Assembly: GCA_032622095.1 (NCBI GenBank) | Contig: CP136068.1 | Span: 153,353,151 to 153,417,150 of the forward strand | DNA from: Siphonodentalium dalli | Taxonomy: Eukaryota > Mollusca > Scaphopoda > Gadilida > Siphonodentaliidae | Length of the DNA stretch: 64,000 bases | Reading direction: 5' to 3' | Shown: positions 47,400 through 59,000 of the stretch, piece by piece | Layout: every line of letters starts with the position of its first letter | Position numbering within the stretch: the stretch's first letter is position 1 | The notes under the pieces: generated by a model | What the model was told of the DNA's origin: nothing | The model's database searches: none | Seen by the model: only the letters and a program-made list of their open reading frames with translations | Program-made: the position numbers and the translations under genes

Positions 47400-50070
47400 A
47401 ATATGCCGCATACATTTCATTTTACTAACCCGAGTCAGGATATGTCAATATCGCATCCGGGATTAACACAGTTCCAGTGTGAACTAGTTTTAACACAAAC
47501 GTCCAGATGTCTAAAACTCATTTCATTGCACTCTCAATACGATGACAAGATGCACACCACCATCATGAGTGACATCTGAGTCACATCTGATCTCGGAAAA
47601 ATCATTAATGATATGAGGAATAACCCATTTGACCCAAACCTAAGAACGCGATACCATGTGAAACGAAAAGCGTACAAAAAGGCGCTGAAGGCTAAACGAC
47701 GAGCATTCTACGCAGATATATATTGTAAACTAGATACTTTAGAAACAACCAACCCAAAACAATATTGGGAAATCATAACAAAAATGCGGCAGAGACCGCT
47801 CTCACAAAATGAACTTGATGCCGATCGATCAGTTGATTTTTTCACTGAGCTTTATTTTCCGAAACCTGATAATCCAGATTGTGGATTATCTTCGGACACA
47901 TATCAAACTTGTAATCAAGCTATCAATAATGATGATATCATGACAGAGGAAGTTCTTGGCGCTACAAGAGAACTAAAAAACGGAAAGGCGATTGGACCCG
48001 ACCAAATTTCGAACGAATTGCTGAAGTCACTCGTTCCATTGATAATTGATGAAATTGTAAAATTGTTTAACTTAATTCTGGAGACAGGACATTATCCGAG
48101 TGATTGGAGCGAATCTACCCTCACTTTAATTCACAAAAAAGGAGACAAAAGTGATCCCAATAACTACAGGGCAATAGCAATATCATCGGCGGTCGGTAAA
48201 TTGTTTAACAAAATAATTAATCGTCGGTTAATCGATTTCTTACATGTAAACAATATTATCAGCGAAAACCAATTTGGTTTTTCGAAAGGGAAGAGCACCA
48301 TTGATGGAGCATTTGTTCTGCACGCGGCCATTCAAAAATACAAACGATTGGGAAAGCCCCTATATGCTGCATTCATAGATTTCAGAAAAGCGTTCGATAC
48401 AGTAAACAGACAATTACTTTTTTTTAAATTAAAATGCGCGGGCATTAAGGGACTCATACTACGGATAATACAGTCACTATATGACAATAGCTACTATATC
48501 ACCAAAACAAACAAAGGGTTGGGGCCTCCATGCTTATCCACGATAGGTGTTAGGCAGGGATACATATTGTCCCCAAACCTGTTTAAAATCTTTATTGACG
48601 ACATTAAAAAAGAGTTTGACAGTCCTTGCGAGGCTGTCCATTTAGGCAATGATACACTTAATCACATTTTATTCGCTGACGACCTGGTTTTACTTTCTGA
48701 TACTCCAAGTGGGCTACAGTGCTGTCTAAACAGACTAAATAGATACACTGAGAACAATAAACTCACCGTGAACACTGATAAAACTAAATGTGTGGTGTTT
48801 AGAAGTAGGAAAACAAAAACTTTACCAGACTTTCACATTGGAAATCAAAAGTTGGAAATTGTTAATGAATACAATTATCTTGGAATTAAATTTAGTAATA
48901 CGGGTAGATTCTCACATGCAATGGAAGAATTGAGTGCTAAAGGACTCAAAGCAATGCATTCTTTATTTAACGCATGTACAAACGACGCACCGATTCCACT
49001 AGTGACTTCTGTGAAACTCTTCGATAGATTAATTAAGCCGATATTGTTATATGGTAGCGAAATATGGGGTGTGGAAATAACCACTAAAAATCACGACCGC
49101 CTTCCATGTGAGAAGGTACACATAAAATATTGTAAGCGGTTACTCGGAGTCGGCAGATTTTCTTCGAACAACGCGGTTCGCGCCGAGTTAGGGAGCCATC
49201 CATTATTTATTGACGTGGCATGCAGACTTTCATCTTATGTAATTAAGATAATTTCACGGTCGGACTGTAATCTGCCCCGTAATGCTGCGTTGGAACAACA
49301 AGTGGCATCGGTTAAGAAATCAATCTTCAAAACGGCAGAATCACTGGGGTGGAATATTGCAGACCTAAACAATCCGGGTCCAGTTCTGAGTCAATTCAAA
49401 AGAAATCTTATTGAAGATTATTATATATATTTCAGACAGAGTCTCACTGATGAATGCTCAAAAACGGGAAGTAATAAATTACGAACATACCGACTTTTCA
49501 AACTTAAGTACGAAATAGAACCTTATCTTCTTCACACACCATCAATAGAAAATAGAATCGTTTTTACTAGACTGCGTATAAGTAATCATAAACTGGCTAT
49601 TGAAAAGGGACGCCACACCCAACCACCGACGGCATTGGAACAAAGACTATGTATATTTTGTTCCGATGATGCTATTGAAGATGAAAAACACTTTCTTTTG
49701 GAATGTAGTGCTTACCGCACACCGCGGCTCGAACTAATAACTCTTATGAAGACACAGTTCCCAGACTTTGAAAACATGACACCAACTGAACAGCTTGTCA
49801 AAATCCTATCCAACAATATTTCAAATTCATGCACTTCAATATGTCATATAATCCGAAAATTATTTTCCGCACGCGATGAGCTTCGCCTCATAAGCAATGA
49901 ATAAATGAAGACGAGACGACCCTATGCACATTCAGCTGTACTTAAATGGTTATATATTACCATCTATTATTATATCATTTATTGTATTGTTCAATGTACA
50001 ACTATATATTAATATATTTGCATACTGTCCTTATAAGGATGTTTTGCCTATTAAACTTATCTTATAGCAA
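47400..50070 (+). mobile_element. 5'-truncated non-LTR retrotransposon
   Basis: The element covers a reverse transcriptase ORF and a short AT-rich 3' UTR ending near 50068 (ATTAAACTTATCTTAT). No endonuclease domain is seen upstream; an in-frame TGA is met at about 47577-47579. Boundaries are approximate, and no target-site duplication was identified. Confidence 0.65.
47613..49904 (+). CDS. Non-LTR retrotransposon reverse transcriptase (ORF2 C-terminal part)
   Basis: 763 codons without a stop. Domains: a Lys/Arg-rich linker (residues 1-70), then the reverse transcriptase with GPDQISNELLK (about 130), FGFSKGKSTIDG (about 225), YAAFIDFRKAFDTVN (about 250), RQGYILSP (314-321) and the catalytic FADD (354-357). 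A thumb/connector follows, and a C-terminal C-x2-C-x9-H-x4-C motif (CIFC at 680-683, H693, C698). FADD, not YADD, and the C-terminal Cys/His motif suit the Jockey/CR1 side of LINEs; the clade is not certain. The ATG at 47613 is only the first Met after a stop; a full element would continue upstream into an apurinic-type endonuclease, which is missing. The intact frame suggests recent insertion. It copies its RNA at nicked chromosomal DNA. Confidence 0.88.
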   Translation: MRNNPFDPNLRTRYHVKRKAYKKALKAKRRAFYADIYCKLDTLETTNPKQYWEIITKMRQRPLSQNELDADRSVDFFTELYFPKPDNPDCGLSSDTYQTCNQAINNDDIMTEEVLGATRELKNGKAIGPDQISNELLKSLVPLIIDEIVKLFNLILETGHYPSDWSESTLTLIHKKGDKSDPNNYRAIAISSAVGKLFNKIINRRLIDFLHVNNIISENQFGFSKGKSTIDGAFVLHAAIQKYKRLGKPLYAAFIDFRKAFDTVNRQLLFFKLKCAGIKGLILRIIQSLYDNSYYITKTNKGLGPPCLSTIGVRQGYILSPNLFKIFIDDIKKEFDSPCEAVHLGNDTLNHILFADDLVLLSDTPSGLQCCLNRLNRYTENNKLTVNTDKTKCVVFRSRKTKTLPDFHIGNQKLEIVNEYNYLGIKFSNTGRFSHAMEELSAKGLKAMHSLFNACTNDAPIPLVTSVKLFDRLIKPILLYGSEIWGVEITTKNHDRLPCEKVHIKYCKRLLGVGRFSSNNAVRAELGSHPLFIDVACRLSSYVIKIISRSDCNLPRNAALEQQVASVKKSIFKTAESLGWNIADLNNPGPVLSQFKRNLIEDYYIYFRQSLTDECSKTGSNKLRTYRLFKLKYEIEPYLLHTPSIENRIVFTRLRISNHKLAIEKGRHTQPPTALEQRLCIFCSDDAIEDEKHFLLECSAYRTPRLELITLMKTQFPDFENMTPTEQLVKILSNNISNSCTSICHIIRKLFSARDELRLISNE

Positions 50071-50529
50071 TGGTAGCAGTCTCGGTTAATTAGAGACCGC
50101 ATCACCCGTATGGATCTGAGTGTATGTTTACACAGACCGCAGTCGTATATATCGAGGCATCGATCAAATCTGTTGGCTGATGCAACAATTTTATAATCTC
50201 GCGCCAATTCCAGTATTATGCCATGTAAGAGGCATGGTGTAAGAAAGTGAGTTATTTGTGAAAAGTTCATAATGTACTATATGCAATTCATTGTTTTATA
50301 TACATGCAAGAATAAATGTGTGGAGCTATTGGTTTAGCAGGAACAACATTCACGCATGCAGTACATTGTTGACTGAATTAATGCTTTGTTCTGACCTAGT
50401 TTCACATGGGACATGACATAATGCGAAATCTCAAATTTTAAAGTTTAAATGTTAAATTACAAAAGGTAAATTATGAGTTTAATGATGGGTTCTATGAAGT
50501 GATAAAGTCTTTAGAACGCGTGTTTGGTT

Positions 50530-50880
50530 ACGTCTGTCATCTGAACCGAGAAATTAACCATCGGGATATACCAACCGTAGAGATAAAGATTAGCATCTAA
50601 ATTAGAATTGATTGGAAACTTACAACTCTGTGAACTTCTTCCTTCTGATAATGACCATAACAATCGGTGACGTAAAGCACTACAGAACAGACTGTTTACG
50701 ATGCGCGAGATTGATACTCAGCGGGGAATTCCCAGAGCCCCGGATGCAAGAGGGAGAGTTATGGCCACAAGGACATTACCGGCAAGCCATATCAGACGAA
50801 AGGATAAATTACAAGAAGATAAGTTACAGATCATCTTACGTCAGACCAGAAGCCATCAGACCGCTTTAAATATTAATGGC
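50530..50880 (-). repeat. Inverted spacer copy of the PRDM intron-1 block
   Basis: The reverse complement matches 15840-16170 closely (GGGGAATTCCCAGAGCCCCG, TGTTTACGATGCGCGAGATT). Open frames here are side effects. Confidence 0.5.
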
Positions 50881-51099
50881 ACTGGTCGGGGATACGTTTA
50901 CTTTAGGCGGGATCGAAAATCGCACAATTAGTTAAGGTATATTTTATCTGGAGTCGTAAATATTAAATTATATATTTTCGCTTCTGACAAGTGACATTCC
51001 GAATTGCACTTTAACGCTCCATTAACATTCGAATTGATATGTAGACGGAAATTTGTAGGTTACATACATGTTGTTCGTATCTACATTTTCGTATCCACA

Positions 51100-51360
51100 T
51101 TGTTGGATCTCCAGATGAAGGCCTCCCATAGTTGATGCAAATCATCAATAAGACGAATATATAAGACTAAACTACATACAACTATATATATCACTGCAAT
51201 ATTATGTGCGACATATTGTGTCATGACAACAAATGAAATTATGAATGCATCTCCTTTCACTACTTTGTTATAAATTATGTTTCTATATTATGTATGTATA
51301 CACTTTACCATATTTGGTGTAAATGTATAATAAATTGATTGATTGATTGATTGATATGCA
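51100..51360 (+). mobile_element. 3' end of the second LINE family, plus orientation
   Basis: TACACTTTACCATATTTGGT followed by GTAAATGTATAATAAATTGA and (TTGA)n is the complement of the tail at 38822-38900 and 118-180. Only about 260 bases are present, all noncoding. Confidence 0.6.
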
Positions 51361-51739
51361 GTTGTCCGGGATTTAGATTGCTATTAATTGTTGGCGGTGG
51401 GGCGGAATTGGGACCGTCTTCCACCTTTTACATATGCATTTATCTCCCATCGATGATCACTGTTGTAATATGAATGCAGTGGATCAGCCTTCATTTTGTC
51501 ATTTCCATAAGTATTTGTTATAAATAGTACCCAGCTTGCATGCTCAAAACAAGTCAATTAATTCCGATGCATGTATTATCTTCCAAGTTCAACTCTAAAT
51601 ACCTGTAGTTAAGAAAATATTTTCTGTTCGAAATAAATGTAAATCAGTGGCATTAACTCTTGAATTTCCCAGTTATGAACAACCTCGGGTTATATGGGAG
51701 AGTGACACGTTGATCACCTGAGAGCATACAGGCAATGAG

Positions 51740-52690
51740 TCTGTTATGTTTATAATAGGGAGTTTAAGTGTCCCGTCTAATGCCCAGGTATCGTGCATAT
51801 CGTCCATCATGTTGAGACTTCATTCTCTGACACATTTAACTCTCATTCCTTTTGATATTCACTGTTGGAGACGGAATGGACATCGGGATCAACTCTTACT
51901 GGTGGTGACCACTTCAAGAAATTCAAAAGAAATTAAAACTTTAGATTGAAACGAAACAACGCGTGTTGAAAGTGTGTTGAGGGCCTAACAATCGCAGGTA
52001 TTCAAACGATAAAATTAGGAATCATTCGACCCCAGTGCATCATTACAGAAGTAGTCACATTAGGTCGACTAATGAATAATCTTTGTTGGAGGTTCTACAA
52101 TAACTCACGATCAGATTACGCAAGGGCCACAGAGGGACACGGGAATCCCCATACAGCAACCGATATGTGGTTTAGGTCCAGACGCCCATTTATTTCAGTT
52201 TATTCGTAAACTATGGTGATGATTGCACAACACTCCATGTGGGTCAGGTCGAAAGGGCATCGGGTCTGGTCTGTGTAATGGATGGTATTGTGATCGCGAG
52301 GGAAAATAAATGATGAATTGAATTTCTTGTTCTGCTATTCGGAACAGTGGGACTAAAACCATACATATATATATCAAGTTATCAACAGGGTATCATCCGA
52401 CAGTACGCTACATATAACTCGCTGAATATGTCAACTTTGGTAGACTACAAATATACTACAACAACAACGACTCATCTGTAGGATATTGTTCGAACAGATT
52501 ACAAAGGGGAATGGATCTTCCAATTTTGTTGCTTTTCCGTTTAAGATAAAATGGTCCACCAATAATGGCCGGTGGGGACATTTATGTTTACGTAGCAAGG
52601 ATTCAAAATAACAGGCTTTTATGATTGCACTACGTGTTTTATCAGAATAAGACAACCATAACCGACATTTCGCAAGAATAAAGATCAAAG
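51740..52690. other. 3' flank of copy C, homologous to flanks of A and B
   Basis: The reverse complement of 51780-52260 follows 11575-11900 and 38300-38630 (CAACTGAGAGCATCAAAAGG-like sequence, GTATTCAAACGATAAAATTA, CGACTAATGAATAATCTTTG). Similarity is lower than between A and B. No gene is seen. Confidence 0.45.
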
Positions 52691-52898
52691 TATATAATTT
52701 ATAATTATTTATTATATGGTCATGTTCATAGAATTACATGAGCGAACCCTCGATGACAGGGTATAGAGTAAATTGGGTATGAGGATTGTAAACACGTTGT
52801 CGACATCCGATAACATGTACACAACTGGCTATATTTGATCAATTTCCGCACGGATGAGAAGAGAAAATACAAGAGCGAATTTCAGGGGCAAATATATA

Positions 52899-52904
52899 TT
52901 TAAT
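52899..52904 (-). promoter_or_regulatory. Polyadenylation signal of copy C (ATTAAA)
   Basis: On the minus strand ACTATTAAATATATATTT matches the conserved context after copies A and B, about 150 bases after the stop. Confidence 0.45.
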
Positions 52905-53052
52905 AGTCAACACGTATTATTTCTATATATCAAATGTAACAAAATGTCAACAAAACAAAACAATAACATGGACGGCATATATGACTATAGAGTAGTTTTT
53001 ATGAATTTGATAATTATCTCCCTTTTGTGATAAATTGTAGAGACTTTCTGAT

Positions 53053-56000
53053 TTAGAATCCGCCATTTAGTTGCACCATCGGAGCCCGGAAATGATTCTG
53101 GTATGATGCGTGGAGTAGATCTGGTGAGCTCTGTGACGTCGACATCCAGGAAGGTTGCGTCCACATCGGTGAGTTCCAGGACATGTCGACTTGTCTGCTT
53201 GGTTGTGAGTATGACATCACGTGATTGAAACTGGTTCCATACCCTGAGTCGTCTGCTTCTTGGTTGTTGCTAGGTGACAGTCGTGTTGACGAGCTCTGTG
53301 TTTCGTGTTTAAGATTGGTCCTATCAGCTTCCGCTTTATCTGCGAGAGGAAATTTAATAACTATATAATACACCAATTAATTGAACACGTGTGTGCGGTA
53401 AATGCCAATATAGAATGAAGTAGGTGAATGGTTTTATTGGTGGGGTTTTGACATAGCATACTTGTGCATACTGGAAATGGGCAGGAAAATAATACAAGTT
53501 TACCAAAATTTTTGTTGAATCCCGAATACCGGTTAACTTGGGCATATGAAAACCGAGTACCGGTTAGCAAAGGGGTGTGAATCCCGCGTATATCGCCTGG
53601 AAATGCCCTGAATTCCGCGTATATCGCATGGAAATGCCCTGAATTCTGAGTATATCACCTGGAAAATGCCCAGAATTCCGCGTATATCGCATGGAAATGC
53701 CCTGAAATCCGCGTATCACCTGGAAATGCCCTGAAATCCGCGTATATCGCATGAAATGTTCTGAATTCTGCGTATATCGCATGAAATGCCCTGAATTCTG
53801 CGTATATCGCATGGAAATGCCCTGAATTCCGCGTATATCGTCTGGGAATAGCATGAATCCCGCGTACCAAAAGATGGGGTAGTACACACATGAATTGGTA
53901 TTTCACGTTATTCGGATGACAACTGTATTGTCGGTATTAGTAAATATACACACCTCTACATGTGTGTATGCTATAGTGTGCTTTTCAACACGTGCTCTTT
54001 GTCAGTATTTCGTGAGTGGTGGTTGCCACTATCGAGGAGTTCTCTCTCACTTTGCCCCACAATTTAAAATATTAATTCGAGATGATCTATAGTTTTATGG
54101 TTATTGGATTAAAAAGGGTGGCCAACGTTGTCCAATGTTATGGTATGTGTATATACACTGTAGACTCACCGTTGTGTAACATCATGTGGTTTTTGAGGTT
54201 CGTCTGCTTGCTGAATCCACGATGGCATACGTCACACGTAAACGGCCACGTCCCACTGTGCACATACATGTGGCTTCTCAGATCTCCGGGCGTCGGGAAT
54301 GACTTGGCGCATTTGGTGCATTTGTGTGGCTTATCCTGCAATAGAAACAGAAACAAAATGTTCAGAGCAATATAGACGTTACACAGACTGAAATAACATG
54401 ACATTTTCATCGACATGCTAGTCTGGAGGTATAGTGTTCGTATTATAAGTGCACATGTGTAAACAGCAGTACCAGAGTGCTCAGTCTATATACATATAGG
54501 AGTCTGTGATAAGATATACACTATACAGAACATTATAACCTGCATTAATGGTGTTATGCAAATATATCGATGCGAATAACAAGCAACCCCTGGCAAATAA
54601 ACAAAAATACTCTGGCGAATTAGAAGAAATAGTCTCAGCCACATATATAGTATCTCAATAAATTTCTTGGAAACGGATGTTAAATCCACATGGCAGTTTG
54701 CTTCTTCCAAATTACGTAGACATAATGTGGAAGCTCGCATGCACAATGTCCACTTAATACTTTCCGCTGAGAGCGCGATCCAGTTGTAGAAAATAAGAGA
54801 AATGAATTTGTACCAACCTTTGAATGTGTCATCCTGTGATAGTAGAGGTTGGAGCTGGCCGTGAATCGCTTGCCGCAGATTGGACACTGATGAGGCTTCT
54901 CTCCGCTATGGATGCGTCGATGTGTGTTCAACGAACTTGACGTCGAGAAAGCTTTGTCGCAGACATCACATGCGTGTGGTTTCTCTCCTACAATGAAGTA
55001 AAATGTGTTGCTTAATATGATAATTGGGCTGACAATTGAATTGACTCAATCGCTGTAAACTCATCGAGAAAGCACTGTTGTAACTGCACGAGACTTAGCC
55101 TATCTTCAACAAGGAACAAGCACGCATCGTGCAGTGTCAAATCCAGATTCCACACTATATACATGTCTGTATTTCCATAACTAAGATTTGATTTTAACTC
55201 ACTATTGAGTGTCTAGAATCGTTTCTATATATAAGCGATACGCTGATACTAAAACGGTGTGGCGTTGTCATCCATATATTTTAATCCACGAAAACGTTGC
55301 GCGGGATACGTCAATAAATTGTATTTGTCCGTGAGAACCTTTGGGATATAAATGGTTCCAATTTCTAAAACAAGAGCGTATAAACCGTGTGTTGATTACT
55401 GGCATCAAAGGTCTTACCCGTGTGTATTCTTTCGTGTCGTTTTAGAAGAGATGGTCGGTCGAATTTCTTTCCACAGAACCGACATGTCAGCCAGGATTTC
55501 ACCCGTTTCCGTCCGAAAGAGGACATCGAACCCGGGACAGGCGTGCTGTGGCTGATGGTGCTGTACGTGTATGGTAGTGGTGATAGTGCCTGAAATACGA
55601 GGGAAATGTCTCATTGTTTGCCTCAGAAATAGTTTCCATTCCGATTTACCAAATTAATAGAATGTTTCCATTCATAGAATATATTAAGTTATTTCTAATT
55701 TTAGTTTTATAATATGTATTTATTAGTTCTTTATTGTCAGTGCTGTTGTTTAATCGTTCGATTTTCTTCCTTTGTTTTTGGTAATTGTTAGTGATTTATT
55801 AACTATTAAAACATAATTTCTGTTTAGTGATTCAAATCGTAATTCAGTTTAGAAAAGCGATTCCTACCTTCGTTGTGTCTGGCGTACTGAAATTAGCAGA
55901 TCCGTCTGATGTCGTGACGTCGCTGTTTCCTGACCGGTAATCACCGTCGCGCAAGAGAGATAACTCTGATGTTGGTGTTAGACGACTGATCCCAGCTGGT

Positions 56001-59000
56001 GAGATGTGTGGTAATCCGGGTGACGTCAGACTGTATTTCTCCGATTCTGTTGGTGATGGGGATGAGTTTGTTGATCTGATCCCAGCTGGTGAGATGTGTG
56101 GTAATCCGGGTGACGTCAGTATGTATTTCTCCGATTCTGTTGGTGATGGAGATGAGTTTGTTGATCTGATCTCGGGTGACGTCAGTAGGTATATCTCCGA
56201 TTCTGTTGGTGATGGAGATGAGTTTGTTGATCTGATCTCGGATGACTCCATCGATATGTCACACACATCGATCTCCTCGACTAAAAGGTGATAAAAAGAT
56301 ATTTTATAGTTCGTCCACAACGCAAAGGTAAAATTAATAATTGATCGGCCTCTATATATATGAATATAATAGTATAGTTTTACCACCTTTAGCCATGTGG
56401 ATGGTTTTAGATGCGGCTCGTTTATCATCATCAATCTGCATAAAAATTGATGGCAATATATTTAGTAAGAACTTCATGGATATTTCATTTGGGTGCTGAA
56501 TGCTTCTTGTGGTTCTGGACTGTTTTACATTTAGATGCAACCACTCTTGTCATCAAGACATTTTTATATGCCATATTATTAAGTTAACTCTTTCTATATT
56601 CTATATTTGAAGAGCAGTTATCCCATAGAAAATATTCAGATACGTGTATAATAAGTCTAAACATTGCTCTCAATAAATAGGGTTCCTTCAACACTTGTAT
56701 TTATCTGTCGTCTGCTTTTATCACATCAACACACCTACAAATAAATACTGGACCATTCGTAAGCACATTTTTTAACTGACTGAGAGAATCAATTTAGTAT
56801 AGAAAGGGTTAAATGCAAAAGTACGTTCTCAATGTTTCCAAAGACCAACGCATTGGACAAGTCCGACCTTCCTCTACCTTCAAAGAGTGATGAAAATCAA
56901 TTGTGATCCACGAAGTTCGGATCAACATAGGACCCGAGTAAAGGCTGGTTTACCACTTAAGGTGTATATACAGTTTCTTTGGCTAAAGGTGTATATACAG
57001 TTTCTTTGACTGAGATCACACTCACCATCGTTTTCAGACTCCGCTCTTTCTATTGGCTGATCCATGACGTCTGACTGACGATCTGATAATTCTGGTTCAC
57101 TCTCGTCGAAGTACACGATGAGCTCGTCGTTGGGTAGAATCTCCTTGATGACCTGGTACATCACGTGACCATTCAACCGCAGAGCGACGATGTTGACACA
57201 GCTATGGTCCTTGGATGACTGCAGGAATCTGATCCAGTTACAATGTCGAACCGTTTCTCCACAGATGTCCATAACCAGCTCGTGGCATCCGAACTTATGG
57301 CGAACCTGTGAGAAGATCCAAAACATTTAAGAATTACCCAAATCACGTCCGGTTTTGAATTGTTTTTCGACATGTTTGTGCGAGACGAAAATGAGACCTC
57401 ACGTGATTTAGCACATTTACTAGTAGTCGTAATTATTTAGCACCAACGCTTGATCCCCCATAACCACGGATTTCTTTTAACCATTTATATACTAAATAGT
57501 CATTGACGAGTTGTTTCCTCGGTAAATATTCAGATAATAAGTTCAACAAAAGTCGTTTGTTGAACTTATTTTCTAAACATTTCCCACCAATGAATGTCAA
57601 TCAGTCTGCTCTTGCGTTGTCTGTTTTTCTGTCTGTTGTTTGTTTTTAGTTTTTATCACATGACCCCCCCCCCCCCCCCCCCCCCCCCCCCACCAGATGA
57701 ACAATTGACCATTTCAATATATACTTTTATAACTGAGTTGGAGAATCCATTTAGTACATAAAGGGATAAATGAAAGGGCGGATAACAAGATTCCTTTCGT
57801 GCCAAGTTGGTCTGTTGCTTCACTGGGATGGTGTCATAGTGAAATAAATCATTTACGATGTCTTTCCTTCGCGATTAAAAATTTAAAACATGATATGGCC
57901 TATGCGGCAGAAACGACCATCTACCTGACCAAGAATGGATAGTCAGTTACTTTATAATTACAGGCTTGTGACCTCAGATATATAGCATGAGATCGCTGAC
58001 ACACATATTACATCTGGAATCTAGCGATAAATTCCGTATGTTGTAACTTCACTTACGTGTTTCGTCACAAGATATACATTAATCACAGCACTCAGCAAAC
58101 CATGACGATAAACGTTAGCTTCTATGTTTGATAGGTCCGGGTTTTACAGGTCTGTGGTGTTAATCTTATCTATAATAATGGCCAAAACCAAACAGCACTG
58201 TCCAAACTGTTTGTGATGCGCGAGATTGGTACTCAGCGGGGTATTCCCAGAGCCCCGAATGACAGAGGAGAGTTATGGCTGCCGACAAATTGCTGACCTG
58301 TGATACCAGAACCAAGAATAATCTGTGAGGAGATAACTTACATATCACATTACGTCAGTCAGTGGCCACGCTTCTGTTTGAATGAGAAAACCGTTTGATT
58401 TTGGCAGGAACCATAAGCCAGTAATTCGCAGGAATTGACGCTATGTTTTTATTATTATTCTAAATTTATTGTGTTGGGACCATTATTATTACACGGTGGC
58501 GCAGCGGCATTGCTTTCATGCAACAGCCTCGTATAGTTGTATGTCAGAGAACCAGACAAATTGATACTTTAAAGAGCTGACCAACGTATACACGGAAATA
58601 TCGCTGTCGATTTAACACCCCCCCCTAATTTATAATGTCTTCAGTTCAGGGGGGGGGGTATTTGATTCGAGTCAAGCAGCCTACCCTTCAAATTATTTTA
58701 TTTCGATATTTGAAATCTATTTAGATCGGACATGATTTTAGAATAAAATACTACGACTATTATTAACAAAATTGACAGTATATATCTCAAGATACATATG
58801 TCTACTTATTCCCGATTCAATAATTATGTTTTATTAATGCAAATAGAGTTCTAATACCATGCCGATCGCATGCATGTGTAAGAATATGTTTGTTTACGTT
58901 TTTGATGGCACGTGCTGGGGAATTTAATTTGAAACCAGACATAACCATATATGGAATTCGAAATGGAGAATTTAAATAGATTTTAAAAATCAAAATCTAA

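Noticed and set aside
53564-53906. Two overlapping minus-strand ORFs with [10 protein letters not shown] repeats
   Set aside because: They come from the 31-bp intronic minisatellite of copy C.
56004-56291. 95-codon plus-strand ORF opposite exon 3 of copy C
   Set aside because: Shadow of the in-frame 90-bp repeat of the real exon on the other strand.
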